NCBI GenBank assembly: GCA_963788125.1
Contig: CAWBFN010000002.1
Coordinates: 992,001 to 1,056,000 of the forward strand
DNA: 64,000 bases
Reading direction: 5' to 3'
Source of the DNA: Bog-473 sp963788125
GTDB taxonomy: Bacteria > Actinomycetota > Acidimicrobiia > Acidimicrobiales > RAAP-2
Below the pieces are notes generated by a model. That model searched no databases. It worked only from the letters and a program-made list of their open reading frames with translations, and had not been told where the DNA came from. Position 1 is the stretch's first letter. Each line of letters begins with the position of its first letter. The translations under genes and the position numbers were made by a program. Shown here piece after piece: positions 7,775-16,201 of the stretch.

Positions 7775-9258
7775 TGATCCTGACCATCGATTTCGGCACC
7801 ACGGTCACCAAGGTGGGCTTGTGGAGCGACGAGGGAGTGGTCGCGCTGACCCGCTCGGAGCTCGCCACCTCCCACCCGCAGGCCGGGTGGGCCGAGCAGG
7901 ACCCGTTGCGCTGGTGGACATCGGTGGTCATCGCCTGCGCCGAGTCCCGGGCGCAGGCTCCCGCCGCGTTCGGCCGGGTCGACGTCGTGGTCTGTTCCGG
8001 CGCCCGGCAGACGTTCGTCCCGGTGGCCGCCTCGGGCGAGCCCGTGGGGAAGGGCATCTTGTGGTCCGACCGTCGCGGCGTGGCCGAGGCGAAGATCCTG
8101 ACCGAGATGGTCGGCGGGGACGACATCAACCGGGCCCGGACCGGGGTGCCTCTCGATGCGGGAGCGGTGGCCGCCAAGCTGGCCTGGCTGTCCGAGCACG
8201 AGCCGGGTCGGTTGGCGGCGTGTGAGGTCATCCTCTCGGCCCGGGACTTCGTCCTGCGGCGCATGACCGACGAGGTGGTCACCGACGTCACCTTCGCCTC
8301 CCGGAGCGGCCTCTACGACTTCGATGGGAACGCTGTGCGGGAGTTGGCCGGACCCGCGCTGGGCAAGCTCCCCAGCGTCGTGGCCTCCGACACGGTGATC
8401 GGTCAGCTCAAGCCGGTTCCCGGAGCCGAGCTGGGGCTGCGCCCCGGCATCCCGGTGGTCATCGGCGCCGGGGATCGCCAGTGCGAGGTGCTCGGGTCGG
8501 GTGCATCGGAAGAGTGCCCGATGGTCAGTTGGGGCACCACGGCCAACGTGTCGGTCCCGGTGCACGAGCGGCCGGTGCCCTCGCCGGCGGGGGCGGTGGT
8601 CACCCGGGGGGCGCACGACGGCTGGTTGCTCGAGGGCGGGCTCTCGGCCGCCGGATCGTTCCTGTCCTGGCTGGGACGGCTGCTGCAGCGCACCGTCGAC
8701 GAGCTGGCGGCGAGCGCGGCGAAGAGCCCGCCGGGAGCCCGCGGTGTGACCGCCGTGCCCTGGCTCGACGGCGCCCGCGCCCCGTGGTGGCGCGAGGACG
8801 CCCGCGCCGGTTTCGTGGGCCTCGGTGCGGCCCACGGGATGGACGATCTGTCCCGGGCGGTGATCGAGTCGGTGGCGTGGGACGTCCTGCGATGCATGGA
8901 GGTGGTCACGGCCGGCCGGTTGGGCGGCAGCACCGCCCAGGGGGTCACGCTCGGGGGGTCGGGCTCCGGTCTGCCGCTCTGGGTCGACGTGCTGACGTCC
9001 ATCCTGGGGATCCCCGCCGTGCGGCACCGCTCCGGCGAGGCGGCCCTGGCCGGTGCGGCGCTACTGGCCGGCCGCGCCCTGGGCATGGGGCTGGTTCTCG
9101 ATCAGCTCGACCCGGTGGAGGCGGTGATCACGCCCGATCCGGCCACGGTCGAGCTCTACCGACGGCTGCGGCCCCACGTCGAGCACGTCACCGCGGCGAT
9201 CCTGGCCGCCACCGAGGAGGCTCCGTCGGCCCCGATGTCACCCTCGCCGTCCCCGTAA
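7774..9258 (+). CDS. FGGY-family carbohydrate kinase
   Basis: This 494-residue kinase has the ASKHA/FGGY fold. The N-terminal phosphate-1 loop (ILTIDFGTTVTKVG) and the Trp-rich WAEQDPLRWW segment match xylulokinase-like enzymes. The C-terminal nucleotide-binding signature is TLGGSGSGLPLWVDVL. The family phosphorylates pentuloses, polyols or related sugars with ATP; the exact substrate cannot be read. The ATG at 7774 is preferred over GTG 7771 because it forms a TGATG overlap with a short upstream ORF. No sugar transporter or isomerase is adjacent, so the pathway is unclear. Confidence 0.88.
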   Translation: MILTIDFGTTVTKVGLWSDEGVVALTRSELATSHPQAGWAEQDPLRWWTSVVIACAESRAQAPAAFGRVDVVVCSGARQTFVPVAASGEPVGKGILWSDRRGVAEAKILTEMVGGDDINRARTGVPLDAGAVAAKLAWLSEHEPGRLAACEVILSARDFVLRRMTDEVVTDVTFASRSGLYDFDGNAVRELAGPALGKLPSVVASDTVIGQLKPVPGAELGLRPGIPVVIGAGDRQCEVLGSGASEECPMVSWGTTANVSVPVHERPVPSPAGAVVTRGAHDGWLLEGGLSAAGSFLSWLGRLLQRTVDELAASAAKSPPGARGVTAVPWLDGARAPWWREDARAGFVGLGAAHGMDDLSRAVIESVAWDVLRCMEVVTAGRLGGSTAQGVTLGGSGSGLPLWVDVLTSILGIPAVRHRSGEAALAGAALLAGRALGMGLVLDQLDPVEAVITPDPATVELYRRLRPHVEHVTAAILAATEEAPSAPMSPSPSP

Positions 9259-9266
9259 AATAAATT
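9256..9266 (+). promoter_or_regulatory. Candidate -10 element for the methyltransferase gene, possibly leaderless
   Basis: The sequence TAAAATAAATT interrupts very GC-rich DNA directly after the kinase stop. TAAAAT (9256-9261) or TAAATT (9261-9266) would place a transcript start within a few bases of the GTG at 9273. That gene lacks a ribosome-binding site, consistent with leaderless translation. Confidence 0.35.
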
Positions 9267-9272
9267 GCATCC

Positions 9273-10031
9273 GTGCGTCAGGATGCGGGCACGGAGGTCC
9301 TCGCCAGGTCCTTCGGAGCGATCGCCCGCGACTACGACCGCTTTCGGCCGGGTCCACCGCTGGAGGCGGTGCAGTGGCTGGTCCCTTCCGGCGTTGTCGA
9401 TGTCCTCGAGATCGGGGCCGGGACGGGTGCCCTCACCCGCCGTCTGGTCGAACGTGCCCCCCACGTCCGTGCCGTCGAGCCCGACGCCCGAATGCGCGCC
9501 GTGTTGCGCGCCCGGACGCCGGACGCCGAGGTCGTGGCGGGGCGGGGCGAGGAGATCCCCGCCGAGGACCGCTCGTTCGACGTCGTGATCGGCGCGTCAT
9601 CGTGGCACTGGGTCGATGAGGAGCTGGCCCTGCCCGAGGTAGCTCGGGTCCTGCGCCGTGGGGGGACGTTCTCGCTGCTGTGGAGCGGGGCGGACCGCAG
9701 CGTCGACTGGATGCGATCGCTGTGGTCCGGCGGAAGGGAGAGGGGGGCCGAAGAGGCCCGCCGCCGCGAGCGGCATGCGGTGGACCTGGGCGTGGGCAGC
9801 CCCTTCCACGAACCCGAACGCCGGGTGTTCCGGTGGACCCGACGCATGACAGAGGACGAGCTGGTGGGGATGGCCGGCACCTACAGCGCCGTCATCACGA
9901 TGGGTGCGGCGGAGCGCCAGGAGTACCTCGACTCCGTCAGGCGCGTCCTGGCGTCGCATGAGGCGCCCACCGACAACGGATCCATCGAGGTTCCGATGCG
10001 CTGTCTGTGCTGGCGCACCACGCTGCGCTGA
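9273..10031 (+). CDS. Class I SAM-dependent methyltransferase
   Basis: This 252-residue protein has a clear Rossmann SAM-binding motif I (VLEIGAGTGALTRRL, residues about 45-60) and the acidic motif II (AVEPDARM). Motif III ends in DVVIGASSWHWVDE, the W-H-W form common in ubiquinone/menaquinone-type and trans-aconitate-like methyltransferases (Methyltransf_11). Length is normal. The substrate is unknown. GTG 9273 is the first in-frame start and has an AT-rich element immediately upstream instead of a ribosome-binding site. Confidence 0.88.
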   Translation: MRQDAGTEVLARSFGAIARDYDRFRPGPPLEAVQWLVPSGVVDVLEIGAGTGALTRRLVERAPHVRAVEPDARMRAVLRARTPDAEVVAGRGEEIPAEDRSFDVVIGASSWHWVDEELALPEVARVLRRGGTFSLLWSGADRSVDWMRSLWSGGRERGAEEARRRERHAVDLGVGSPFHEPERRVFRWTRRMTEDELVGMAGTYSAVITMGAAERQEYLDSVRRVLASHEAPTDNGSIEVPMRCLCWRTTLR

Positions 10032-10124
10032 GGTTACCCTTGGCGCCGTAGGGGAGGTCAACGTTCGCGGTCACACCCAGGCGCTGGTGAGGCTGCGGAG
10101 TTCTTGACGTCGGGGTGCACGGAC

Positions 10125-11255
10125 ATGACGAGGATCGGGGTGGGACTGCGTCCGTCGCGCCGCGCGGGCTGGGCCGCCCTCGTGGTCGCATCCATCCTCA
10201 TGGCCGTTCCGCTCGCCAGTACCGCTCCGCTCGGTGCGGCCGAGCGCGAGACGCCGCAGGGGACGCACCCCCCGACGGCCAGTCAGGCCGCTCCCGGAAT
10301 CGCCATCGCCCGGGCGAGGTTCGACCTGCCCGATCCCTTCCTCCTCGACGTGGGGGGGAGGTACTACATGTATCTCTCGAGCGCGTTCGGCGACGGCTCG
10401 CAGAACGTTCCGGTCCTGACCGGTACGCCGGGGCACTGGAGCAAGAGACCGATCGACGCCGTGCCCGACCTGCCGGCCTGGGCGATCGGTGATCCGGCGA
10501 AGCTCGATCTCACATGGTCGCCGGCGGTGTACAAGTTCGGTGACCTCTACGTCATGTACCTTGCGCCGCAGATCCGGGGGTCGACGCCCACGCAGCACTG
10601 CATCGCCATCGGACTCTCGCCGGATCCGACCGGCCCGTTCTTCGTCGATCCCGCGCCGTTCATCTGCCAGCGGAACCTGGGCGGCGACATCGACCCCCAG
10701 CTCTTCGTCGACCCGCATGGCCCGGACGGCCCGGCCCGGCCCGACTACCTGATCTGGAAGTCAGACAACAACTCGACTGCGGGCGACGGCGTCGACACGA
10801 TCTGGGCGCAGCCCCTGTCCAACGACGGCTACACCCTGGAGGGCCAGCCGGTCCCGATCTTCACCCCCGACGAGAGCTGGCAGCGGCCCCTGGTCGAGGC
10901 TCCCCAGATGGCCCTCTCGCCCGAGGGGGCGGTGTGGCTGTTCTTCTCGGCCGGGGCGGGCTTCTACACGGCGGACTACGGCGTGGGAGCGGTGCGGTGC
11001 ATCGGCCCGCTCGGTCCGTGTACCGACCCGCTGGAGGGACCGCTGCTCACGACGAATGCGCAGGGATCGGGGCCCGGTGAAGAGACCTACTTCGCCGGCC
11101 CGCAGGGCAGTGACTGGTTGCTCTACAGCCCTGTGCACACCGGCGACATCGCCTACCTCGTCCGCCCGGTTGAGGCGGCGCGGATCGCCTGGCGCGGATC
11201 TGTCCCCTACCTGGCCGTCCCGGGCGCGTTCCCGGCCCCCGCGACGTCTCACTGA
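10125..11255 (+). CDS. Secreted GH43-like five-bladed beta-propeller glycosidase
   Basis: A protein of about 376 residues begins with an Arg-rich n-region, a hydrophobic stretch (AALVVASILMAVPLAS) and an Ala-rich cleavage region ending near AAE, a typical Sec signal peptide. The mature part shows GH43/arabinanase features: FDLPDPFLLDVGGRYYMYLS (first acid D), LTWSPAVYKFGDLYVMYLAP, and GDIDPQLFVD. These match the repeating blade pattern with Asp/Glu catalytic residues. I infer extracellular or surface arabinan/xylan side-chain hydrolysis. ATG 10125 is preferred over TTG 10104 because it has GGGGTG upstream and gives a clean signal peptide. Confidence 0.8.
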   Translation: MTRIGVGLRPSRRAGWAALVVASILMAVPLASTAPLGAAERETPQGTHPPTASQAAPGIAIARARFDLPDPFLLDVGGRYYMYLSSAFGDGSQNVPVLTGTPGHWSKRPIDAVPDLPAWAIGDPAKLDLTWSPAVYKFGDLYVMYLAPQIRGSTPTQHCIAIGLSPDPTGPFFVDPAPFICQRNLGGDIDPQLFVDPHGPDGPARPDYLIWKSDNNSTAGDGVDTIWAQPLSNDGYTLEGQPVPIFTPDESWQRPLVEAPQMALSPEGAVWLFFSAGAGFYTADYGVGAVRCIGPLGPCTDPLEGPLLTTNAQGSGPGEETYFAGPQGSDWLLYSPVHTGDIAYLVRPVEAARIAWRGSVPYLAVPGAFPAPATSH

Positions 11256-11364
11256 CCGTCGGGCGGGAGCGCCGCGAACAGTTCCTGGAGATGGGTGTTG
11301 ACGGCCTGTAGTCCAGGACCATGTCGATGGCGGCCAGGGCGGTAGCCACGCCTCCGAGATCTAC

Positions 11365-11383
11365 GTGATAAAATCTATATCAC
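11365..11383. promoter_or_regulatory. Palindromic operator candidate upstream of hsp20
   Basis: GTGATA (11365-11370) and TATCAC (11378-11383) form a perfect inverted repeat with a 7-base AT-rich spacer, about 70 bases before the heat-shock gene. Its dyad form suits a dimeric repressor. It does not match the HspR (HAIR) consensus I know. The remaining upstream bases 11256-11364 show no convincing gene. Confidence 0.45.
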
Positions 11384-11409
11384 TTACCATAGATCAAAGG
11401 CACTCGGCG

Positions 11410-11439
11410 GCTGCCCGACCAGAAGCTGCCCGACCAGAA
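11410..11439 (+). repeat. 15-bp tandem duplication abutting the hsp20 ribosome-binding site
   Basis: Two identical copies of GCTGCCCGACCAGAA occupy 11410-11424 and 11425-11439 and run straight into GGAGGAACAAC before the ATG. The exact duplication lies in the 5' untranslated region and could tune mRNA structure. It may equally be a recent slippage product. Confidence 0.85.
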
Positions 11440-11450
11440 GGAGGAACAAC

Positions 11451-11873
11451 ATGCTTGTACGCACCGATCCATTCCGCGAGCTCGACCGTGTCGCCGCGCA
11501 GGTGTTCGGCACCCGGGCCCGTCCGGCCATTATGCCGATGGACGCATGGCGGGACGGGGACACCTTTGTGATCGAGTTCGACCTTCCGGCCGTCAACCCG
11601 GACTCGGTCGATCTCGACGTCGAGCGCAACGTGCTCACCGTCCGGGCCGAGCGGCTCTCGCCCACCGGCCCCGAGGTCGAACTGATCGCCTCGGAGCGCC
11701 CACGAGGGGTGTTCAGCCGCCAGGTGATCCTGGGCGACGCGCTCGACACGGCCAACATCCACGCCTCGTATCAGTCCGGAGTGCTCCGTCTCAACATCCC
11801 GGTCGCCGAGAAGGCCAAGCCGCGCAAGATAGCCATCGAGAGCGCCGAACGGCGCGAGGCGATCGACGCCTGA
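11451..11873 (+). CDS. Small heat-shock protein, Hsp20/alpha-crystallin family
   Basis: This 140-residue protein has a central alpha-crystallin domain (about residues 28-125). It includes DTFVIEFDLPAVNPDSVDLD, the NVLTVRAER strand and the C-terminal GVLRLNIPVAEKAKPRKI with an I/V-x-I/V-like tail. The family forms ATP-independent oligomeric chaperones that hold unfolded proteins. A strong AGGAGG ribosome-binding site precedes ATG 11451. The upstream region carries a perfect dyad and a tandem duplication, suggesting repressor control. Confidence 0.95.
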   Translation: MLVRTDPFRELDRVAAQVFGTRARPAIMPMDAWRDGDTFVIEFDLPAVNPDSVDLDVERNVLTVRAERLSPTGPEVELIASERPRGVFSRQVILGDALDTANIHASYQSGVLRLNIPVAEKAKPRKIAIESAERREAIDA

Positions 11874-11902
11874 ATCGGTCCCGACCGGGACAGACTGGTG
11901 GG

Positions 11903-12862
11903 ATGCGCGTCGTCTCCCCGCCCACCGAGTCGCACCGTGCCGCGGCACGAGAGGTCGTCCGTAGGTACCTGTCGACCACCCCGGTGGTGACCGCGCCCCA
12001 ACTGGGACCCAACGTCTCCGTCAAGGTGGAGACCTTCCAGCCCACCGGATCGTTCAAGGTTCGAGGCGGGTTGGCCGCGGTGGCGGCGGTGCTGGCGGCC
12101 GATCCCGGTCGGGAGGTGGTCGCCGCGTCGGCCGGCAATCACGGGCTGGGCGTGGCCTACGCCGCGGCGAAGCTCAAGGCCCGGGTCACGGTGATCGTGC
12201 CCCGGCTGGCCTCGGCCGCCAAGGTCTCGGCGCTCCAGCAGTACGACGTCCGGCTGGTCCTCCACGGCGATGGGTACAGCGAGGCGGAGGCGCACGCGCT
12301 CGACCTGGCGGACCGGGAGGGCGGCCACTACGTCTCGCCCTACAACGACCCCGATGTCATCTCCGGTCAGGGCACCATCGCCCCGGAACTGCTCGAGCAG
12401 GTGCCGAACCTGGGGACCGTGGTCGTGCCGGTGGGCGGGGGTGGGCTGGTGTCGGGCATCAGCCTCGGGCTGCTGGGAACCGGGGTCCGGGTCATCGGGG
12501 TGGAGTCCGAGGCCTCTCCGTCGATGAGTGCTGCCGTGGCCGCCGGGACCATCGTCCCCATCACCGTCGAGCCGACGCTGGCCGACGGCCTGGCCGGCAA
12601 CCTGGAGCCGGGCGCCGTGACGCTCGACGTCCTCCTGCGCAACGGGGTGGAGGTTCTGACGGTGAGCGAGGCCGACATACGCTCGGCGATGGCCTACGCC
12701 GCCCACAAGATGGGCTTGGTGCTCGAAGGTGCCGGCGCCGTGGGCGTGGCCGCCGTCCGGGCCGGGCTGATCGACTCCCACGGCGACGGCCGTCAGACCG
12801 TGGTCATTCTCTCCGGGCGCAACATCGCACCCGCGCTCTTGGACGAGGTACTCCACTCCTGA
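11903..12862 (+). CDS. PLP-dependent threonine/serine dehydratase family protein
   Basis: This 319-residue fold-type II PLP enzyme has the PLP lysine in GSFKVRGG (about residue 51), a SAGNHGLG substrate loop and a GGGGLVSG phosphate-binding loop. It lacks the C-terminal ACT regulatory domain of biosynthetic IlvA. It is therefore more like a catabolic threonine/serine ammonia-lyase, serine racemase or hydroxyaspartate dehydratase. Start ATG 11903 gives the usual family N-terminus, 29 bases after the Hsp20 stop. Confidence 0.87.
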   Translation: MRVVSPPTESHRAAAREVVRRYLSTTPVVTAPQLGPNVSVKVETFQPTGSFKVRGGLAAVAAVLAADPGREVVAASAGNHGLGVAYAAAKLKARVTVIVPRLASAAKVSALQQYDVRLVLHGDGYSEAEAHALDLADREGGHYVSPYNDPDVISGQGTIAPELLEQVPNLGTVVVPVGGGGLVSGISLGLLGTGVRVIGVESEASPSMSAAVAAGTIVPITVEPTLADGLAGNLEPGAVTLDVLLRNGVEVLTVSEADIRSAMAYAAHKMGLVLEGAGAVGVAAVRAGLIDSHGDGRQTVVILSGRNIAPALLDEVLHS

Positions 12863-12868
12863 GGGGGG

Positions 12869-13972
12869 CTACCACTCGGCCCAACCGCTGGGCGTGACCG
12901 AACCGGTCATGGTGCGGGGATCGACCGCTGCGCCGCTCTCCGAGGCGCGGTACACGGCGAAGCACAGCTGGAGGACCCTGGTGGCGTACTCCGGGGACAT
13001 GTCCGCCGGCGTGCCGTTGACGAGCGAATCCACGAAGTGCGTCGCGGATCGGGCGAAGCCGGCCCCCCAGTCGGCGTCGAGGTCGCGGAACTCGGTCGTG
13101 CTCCGGCCGTGCTCGTTGCCGGTGAACAACATGACCGGAGGGAGGTCGAGCATCTCCCCGGTGGCGCGGGTGACCCAGATCTGGCCCTCGTCGCCCGTGA
13201 TCTCGAAGAACTCGTCGGCCCCGTAGTAGCTCGAACGCAGGTAGAGGCCGGGTGCGTACTGGACCTCCATCGTCCCGAGCACCATCGGGTCCTCGTACTC
13301 GAAGATGGCGGCACACGGCTCCATGAACAGGTCTCGCCGGCGTACCACCGCCTGCACTGAGGTGATGTCGAGGTCGAGCAGCCACAGCGCCAGGGCGTAC
13401 TTGTGCACCATGTCGTCGAACAGATGGCCGCCCGGGCTGCGTGCGTCGAGTCTCCAGCTGTATCCCTCGGGGCGGAGGTTGGCCTGGAAGGCGGAGTCTG
13501 TCTGCCCGACCAGCGTGCGGATGCGGAGACCGGTCGGCCTCCCGATGGCGCCGTCGGTCACCAGCTTCTTGGCCAGTTCGATCGGCGGGTAGTGGATGAA
13601 GCACTCGCTGATACGGAGCGTCCGCCCGGCCCGTTCCGCTGCCGCCCCCATCGCCCGCGCATCTTCAATGGTGGTGGCCGCCGGTTTCTGCACCGAGACG
13701 TGCTTGCCGGCCTCCAGGGCCGCAATGGCGTGGTCATGGTGGAGATAGGTGGGCGTGAGGACCTCGACGGCATCGAGCGACGGGTCGTCCAGCATGGCGT
13801 CGAGGTCGGTGTAGAAGGCCGGCGCCCCCCACTCCTCCGCGGCGCGCCGACCGATGTCCTCGTCTGTGTCGCACACGGCGGCGATCTCACAGCGGGGATC
13901 GAGCAGGTACCCCTTGATGTGGGTCGCGGCGATGTTGCCCGCACCGAGGACGCCCAACCGGACCTTGTCCAC
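12869..13972 (-). CDS. Gfo/Idh/MocA-family oxidoreductase
   Basis: This 367-residue protein has an N-terminal Rossmann domain (VRLGVLGAGNIAATHIKGY) and the conserved VQKPAATT motif with the catalytic-region Lys (about residue 97), followed by a GFO_IDH_MocA C-terminal domain containing GGHLFDDMVHKY. The family oxidises or reduces sugars, inositols or other cyclic polyols using NAD(P). Start GTG 13972 has GGAGGGAG 9 bases upstream. It converges on the dehydratase gene with a 6-base gap. The substrate is unknown. Confidence 0.88.
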   Translation of the reverse strand: MDKVRLGVLGAGNIAATHIKGYLLDPRCEIAAVCDTDEDIGRRAAEEWGAPAFYTDLDAMLDDPSLDAVEVLTPTYLHHDHAIAALEAGKHVSVQKPAATTIEDARAMGAAAERAGRTLRISECFIHYPPIELAKKLVTDGAIGRPTGLRIRTLVGQTDSAFQANLRPEGYSWRLDARSPGGHLFDDMVHKYALALWLLDLDITSVQAVVRRRDLFMEPCAAIFEYEDPMVLGTMEVQYAPGLYLRSSYYGADEFFEITGDEGQIWVTRATGEMLDLPPVMLFTGNEHGRSTTEFRDLDADWGAGFARSATHFVDSLVNGTPADMSPEYATRVLQLCFAVYRASESGAAVDPRTMTGSVTPSGWAEW

Positions 13973-14059
13973 TACCCCTCGCTCCCTCCGTGGACGACGG
14001 CGAGATCGTAGCGGCCACAGCAATGGGCAGAGGGATCTGGCCGCCGACATACTGGGTCG

Positions 14060-15100
14060 ATGGAGACCGACCTGCTTGACCGCGCGCTGAGCGACTTTGC
14101 CGCGACGGCGCCCGAGTACGGAAGATTCGGACTGTCGAACCTCGGGCCGATGGCGGCGGAGGTTCTCGGGCAGCTCGGACACGCCGATGCCATCCCCGCC
14201 TGGGTGGCGGCGTACCGGGAGCGCCTCGACGCGGCGCCCCCGGCGGCCGAGAAGCCGCTGGCCGAGGAGGACTGGCCCGCCGCCCTGGGGTCCGCCGACC
14301 GTTTCCCCGAATGGTTGGCCCTCTTCGAGAGCGAACTGGCCGATCGCCCCGTCTCCGCGGTGGTGGGCGAGTGGGTGCCCCGCCTCGTCCCCGGTACCGT
14401 GGCCGCGGCGACGCACGGCCTGATCAGGACGGCCCACGGGCTGCGCGCCCTGGGCGAGGCCGACACGGCACCCCGCCGCGTGGAGGTGGCCACCGGACTG
14501 GCCTACTGGGCCGCCCGCTACCAGGAGCTGCCCGGTCCGCCGCTGCTGATCGGGCACCAGAACGTGTCCCAGGCGTTGGCCGACCTGCCCTACCTGCCCG
14601 AGGAGACGCCGCGGGAGTTCCTCATCAGCGCCCTGGTGGCGCACGTGGCGGACATCGCGGACGAATTCGAGCAGGCCGTGGCCTCGTTGGGGCCCGGTGG
14701 CGACGCCGTCGCCCTGCTCGACGCCATGGCGGTCGAGGGGGCCCGGGCCTACCTGCGCAACGCCGAGAGCGACAACCCCGTTGCGCTCGTCCATGCGGTC
14801 ACCGCGCCCCTGGCGCTCGAGCTGGTGCTCCCCTGGCTGGCCCCCGAAGACCACGACGCCGCCCTGGCGTACACGTGGCAGGCGGTGGCCTCCATCCACG
14901 TCGCCTACGACATCGACCGGCACGCTCACGACGCCGAGGATGAAGCTCCCGGGGCCGATGTCCTCGTGGCGCGGGCCCTCGAGTCCGGGAACGCACACGC
15001 ACTGAAGCTCACCGAGGCGGCGCTCCGCTGCCACGCCCGCACCAACGAGACCGTCCTCTTGCTGGCGGCTGCCGATGCGTCGGCGCGTCGGTTGGACTGA
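14060..15100 (+). CDS. Questin-oxidase-like (DUF4243) protein
   Basis: This 346-residue, Ala/Leu-rich, probably all-helical protein matches my memory of the questin oxidase-like family in its N-terminal RFGLSNLGPMAAEVLGQLG and central RLVPGTVAAATHGLIRTAH segments. Fungal members perform Baeyer-Villiger-type ring opening in anthraquinone (questin) and aflatoxin pathways. Bacterial members are uncharacterised to my knowledge. Conserved His residues occur at THGLIRTAH and at YDIDRHAHD near the C-terminus. It stands alone between two oxidoreductases and shows no signal peptide. The family call comes from motif recall, not a search. Confidence 0.65.
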   Translation: METDLLDRALSDFAATAPEYGRFGLSNLGPMAAEVLGQLGHADAIPAWVAAYRERLDAAPPAAEKPLAEEDWPAALGSADRFPEWLALFESELADRPVSAVVGEWVPRLVPGTVAAATHGLIRTAHGLRALGEADTAPRRVEVATGLAYWAARYQELPGPPLLIGHQNVSQALADLPYLPEETPREFLISALVAHVADIADEFEQAVASLGPGGDAVALLDAMAVEGARAYLRNAESDNPVALVHAVTAPLALELVLPWLAPEDHDAALAYTWQAVASIHVAYDIDRHAHDAEDEAPGADVLVARALESGNAHALKLTEAALRCHARTNETVLLLAAADASARRLD

Positions 15101-15148
15101 GCCAGGGGCGCCCGTCTTCGCGGGGATGCAGTGGCTACCATCGGCCGC

Positions 15149-16177
15149 ATGGAGTACCGCACGCTCGGCCGCACCGGTGTAAAGGTAAGCCCGCTCTGTC
15201 TGGGCGCCATGATGTTCGGAGCCTGGGGAACCTCGGACCACGACGAGGCCGTCCGCATCATCCACCGAGCCCTCGACGCCGGGATCAACATCATCGACAC
15301 GGCCGATGTCTACTCCTTCGGCGAATCCGAGGAGATCGTCGGCAAGGCGCTGGCGCAGAGGGACCGGGAGAAGATCGTCCTGGCCACCAAGGTCCACGGC
15401 GTCATGGGGAAGGACCCCAACGCGCAGGGGAACTCGCGGCGCTGGATCATGGCCAGCTGCGAGAACAGCCTGCGCCGGTTGGGAACCGACTACATCGACC
15501 TCTACCAGATCCACCGACCGTCGCCGGAGACCGACATCGACGAGACGCTGGGCGTGCTGACCGACCTGGTGCGGATCGGCAAGATCCGCTACTTCGGCAG
15601 CTCGACCTTTCCCGCCCATGAGATCGTCGAGGCGCAGTGGGTGGCGCAGCGTCGCGCCCGCGAGCGGTTCGTCACCGAACAACCGCCCTACTCAATTCTG
15701 GTGCGCGGGATCGAGAAGGACGTGCTGCCGGTGTGCCAGAAGTACGACATGGGGGTGGTGCCGTGGAGCCCCCTCGCCGGGGGGTGGCTCTCGGGGGCGT
15801 TCGGCGTGGGCCGGGGGAACACCAGCCGGCGATCGGCCATGGTGCCGGGACACTACGACATGACGCTGCCCGGTAATCAGCAGAAGCTCCAGGCGGTCAC
15901 CGCGTTGAACGAGCTGGCCCAGGCGGCCGGGTTGACGCTCATCCAACTGGCCCTGGGTTTCGTGCTGGAGCATCCGGCCGTCAGCGCGCCGATCATCGGT
16001 CCGCGCACCATGGAGCACCTCGAGTCACAGCTTCCCGCGCTCGAGCTCCGCCTCGGCCGCGACGTGCTCGACCGGATCGACGAGATCGTACCCCCCGGGG
16101 TCGACCTGAACGCCGCCGACGTCGGGTGGGTTCCCGCCGCCATCGCCCAGCCGTCGCTGCGGAGACGCCCTCGCTGA
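15149..16177 (+). CDS. Aldo/keto reductase
   Basis: This protein of about 342 residues is a TIM-barrel aldo/keto reductase. It begins with the family-typical MEYRTLGRTGVKVSPLCLG. The catalytic tetrad can be seen: Asp in IIDTADVYSFG, Tyr four residues on in the same motif, Lys in VLATKVHG and His in YQIHRP. The C-terminal IIGPRTMEHL cofactor region is intact. ATG 15149 is chosen over GTG 15131 because it gives the canonical N-terminus. It resembles the AKR11/YajO-type general aldehyde reductases; the substrate is unknown. Confidence 0.93.
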   Translation: MEYRTLGRTGVKVSPLCLGAMMFGAWGTSDHDEAVRIIHRALDAGINIIDTADVYSFGESEEIVGKALAQRDREKIVLATKVHGVMGKDPNAQGNSRRWIMASCENSLRRLGTDYIDLYQIHRPSPETDIDETLGVLTDLVRIGKIRYFGSSTFPAHEIVEAQWVAQRRARERFVTEQPPYSILVRGIEKDVLPVCQKYDMGVVPWSPLAGGWLSGAFGVGRGNTSRRSAMVPGHYDMTLPGNQQKLQAVTALNELAQAAGLTLIQLALGFVLEHPAVSAPIIGPRTMEHLESQLPALELRLGRDVLDRIDEIVPPGVDLNAADVGWVPAAIAQPSLRRRPR

Positions 16178-16201
16178 GCCAGCCGTGTACCCTACGAAGG
16201 C

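Noticed and set aside
7745..7775. Sequence resembling a tRNA T-arm (GGGTTCGAGG...)
   Set aside because: No acceptor, D-arm or anticodon stem can be built around it, and it lies within a short upstream ORF.
11250..11340. Possible C-terminal gene remnant on the minus strand (frame ending LQAVNTHLQELFAALPPDGQ)
   Set aside because: The short peptide looks protein-like, but nothing upstream of it in the same frame is recognisable and no start fits. Too little to call a pseudogene.
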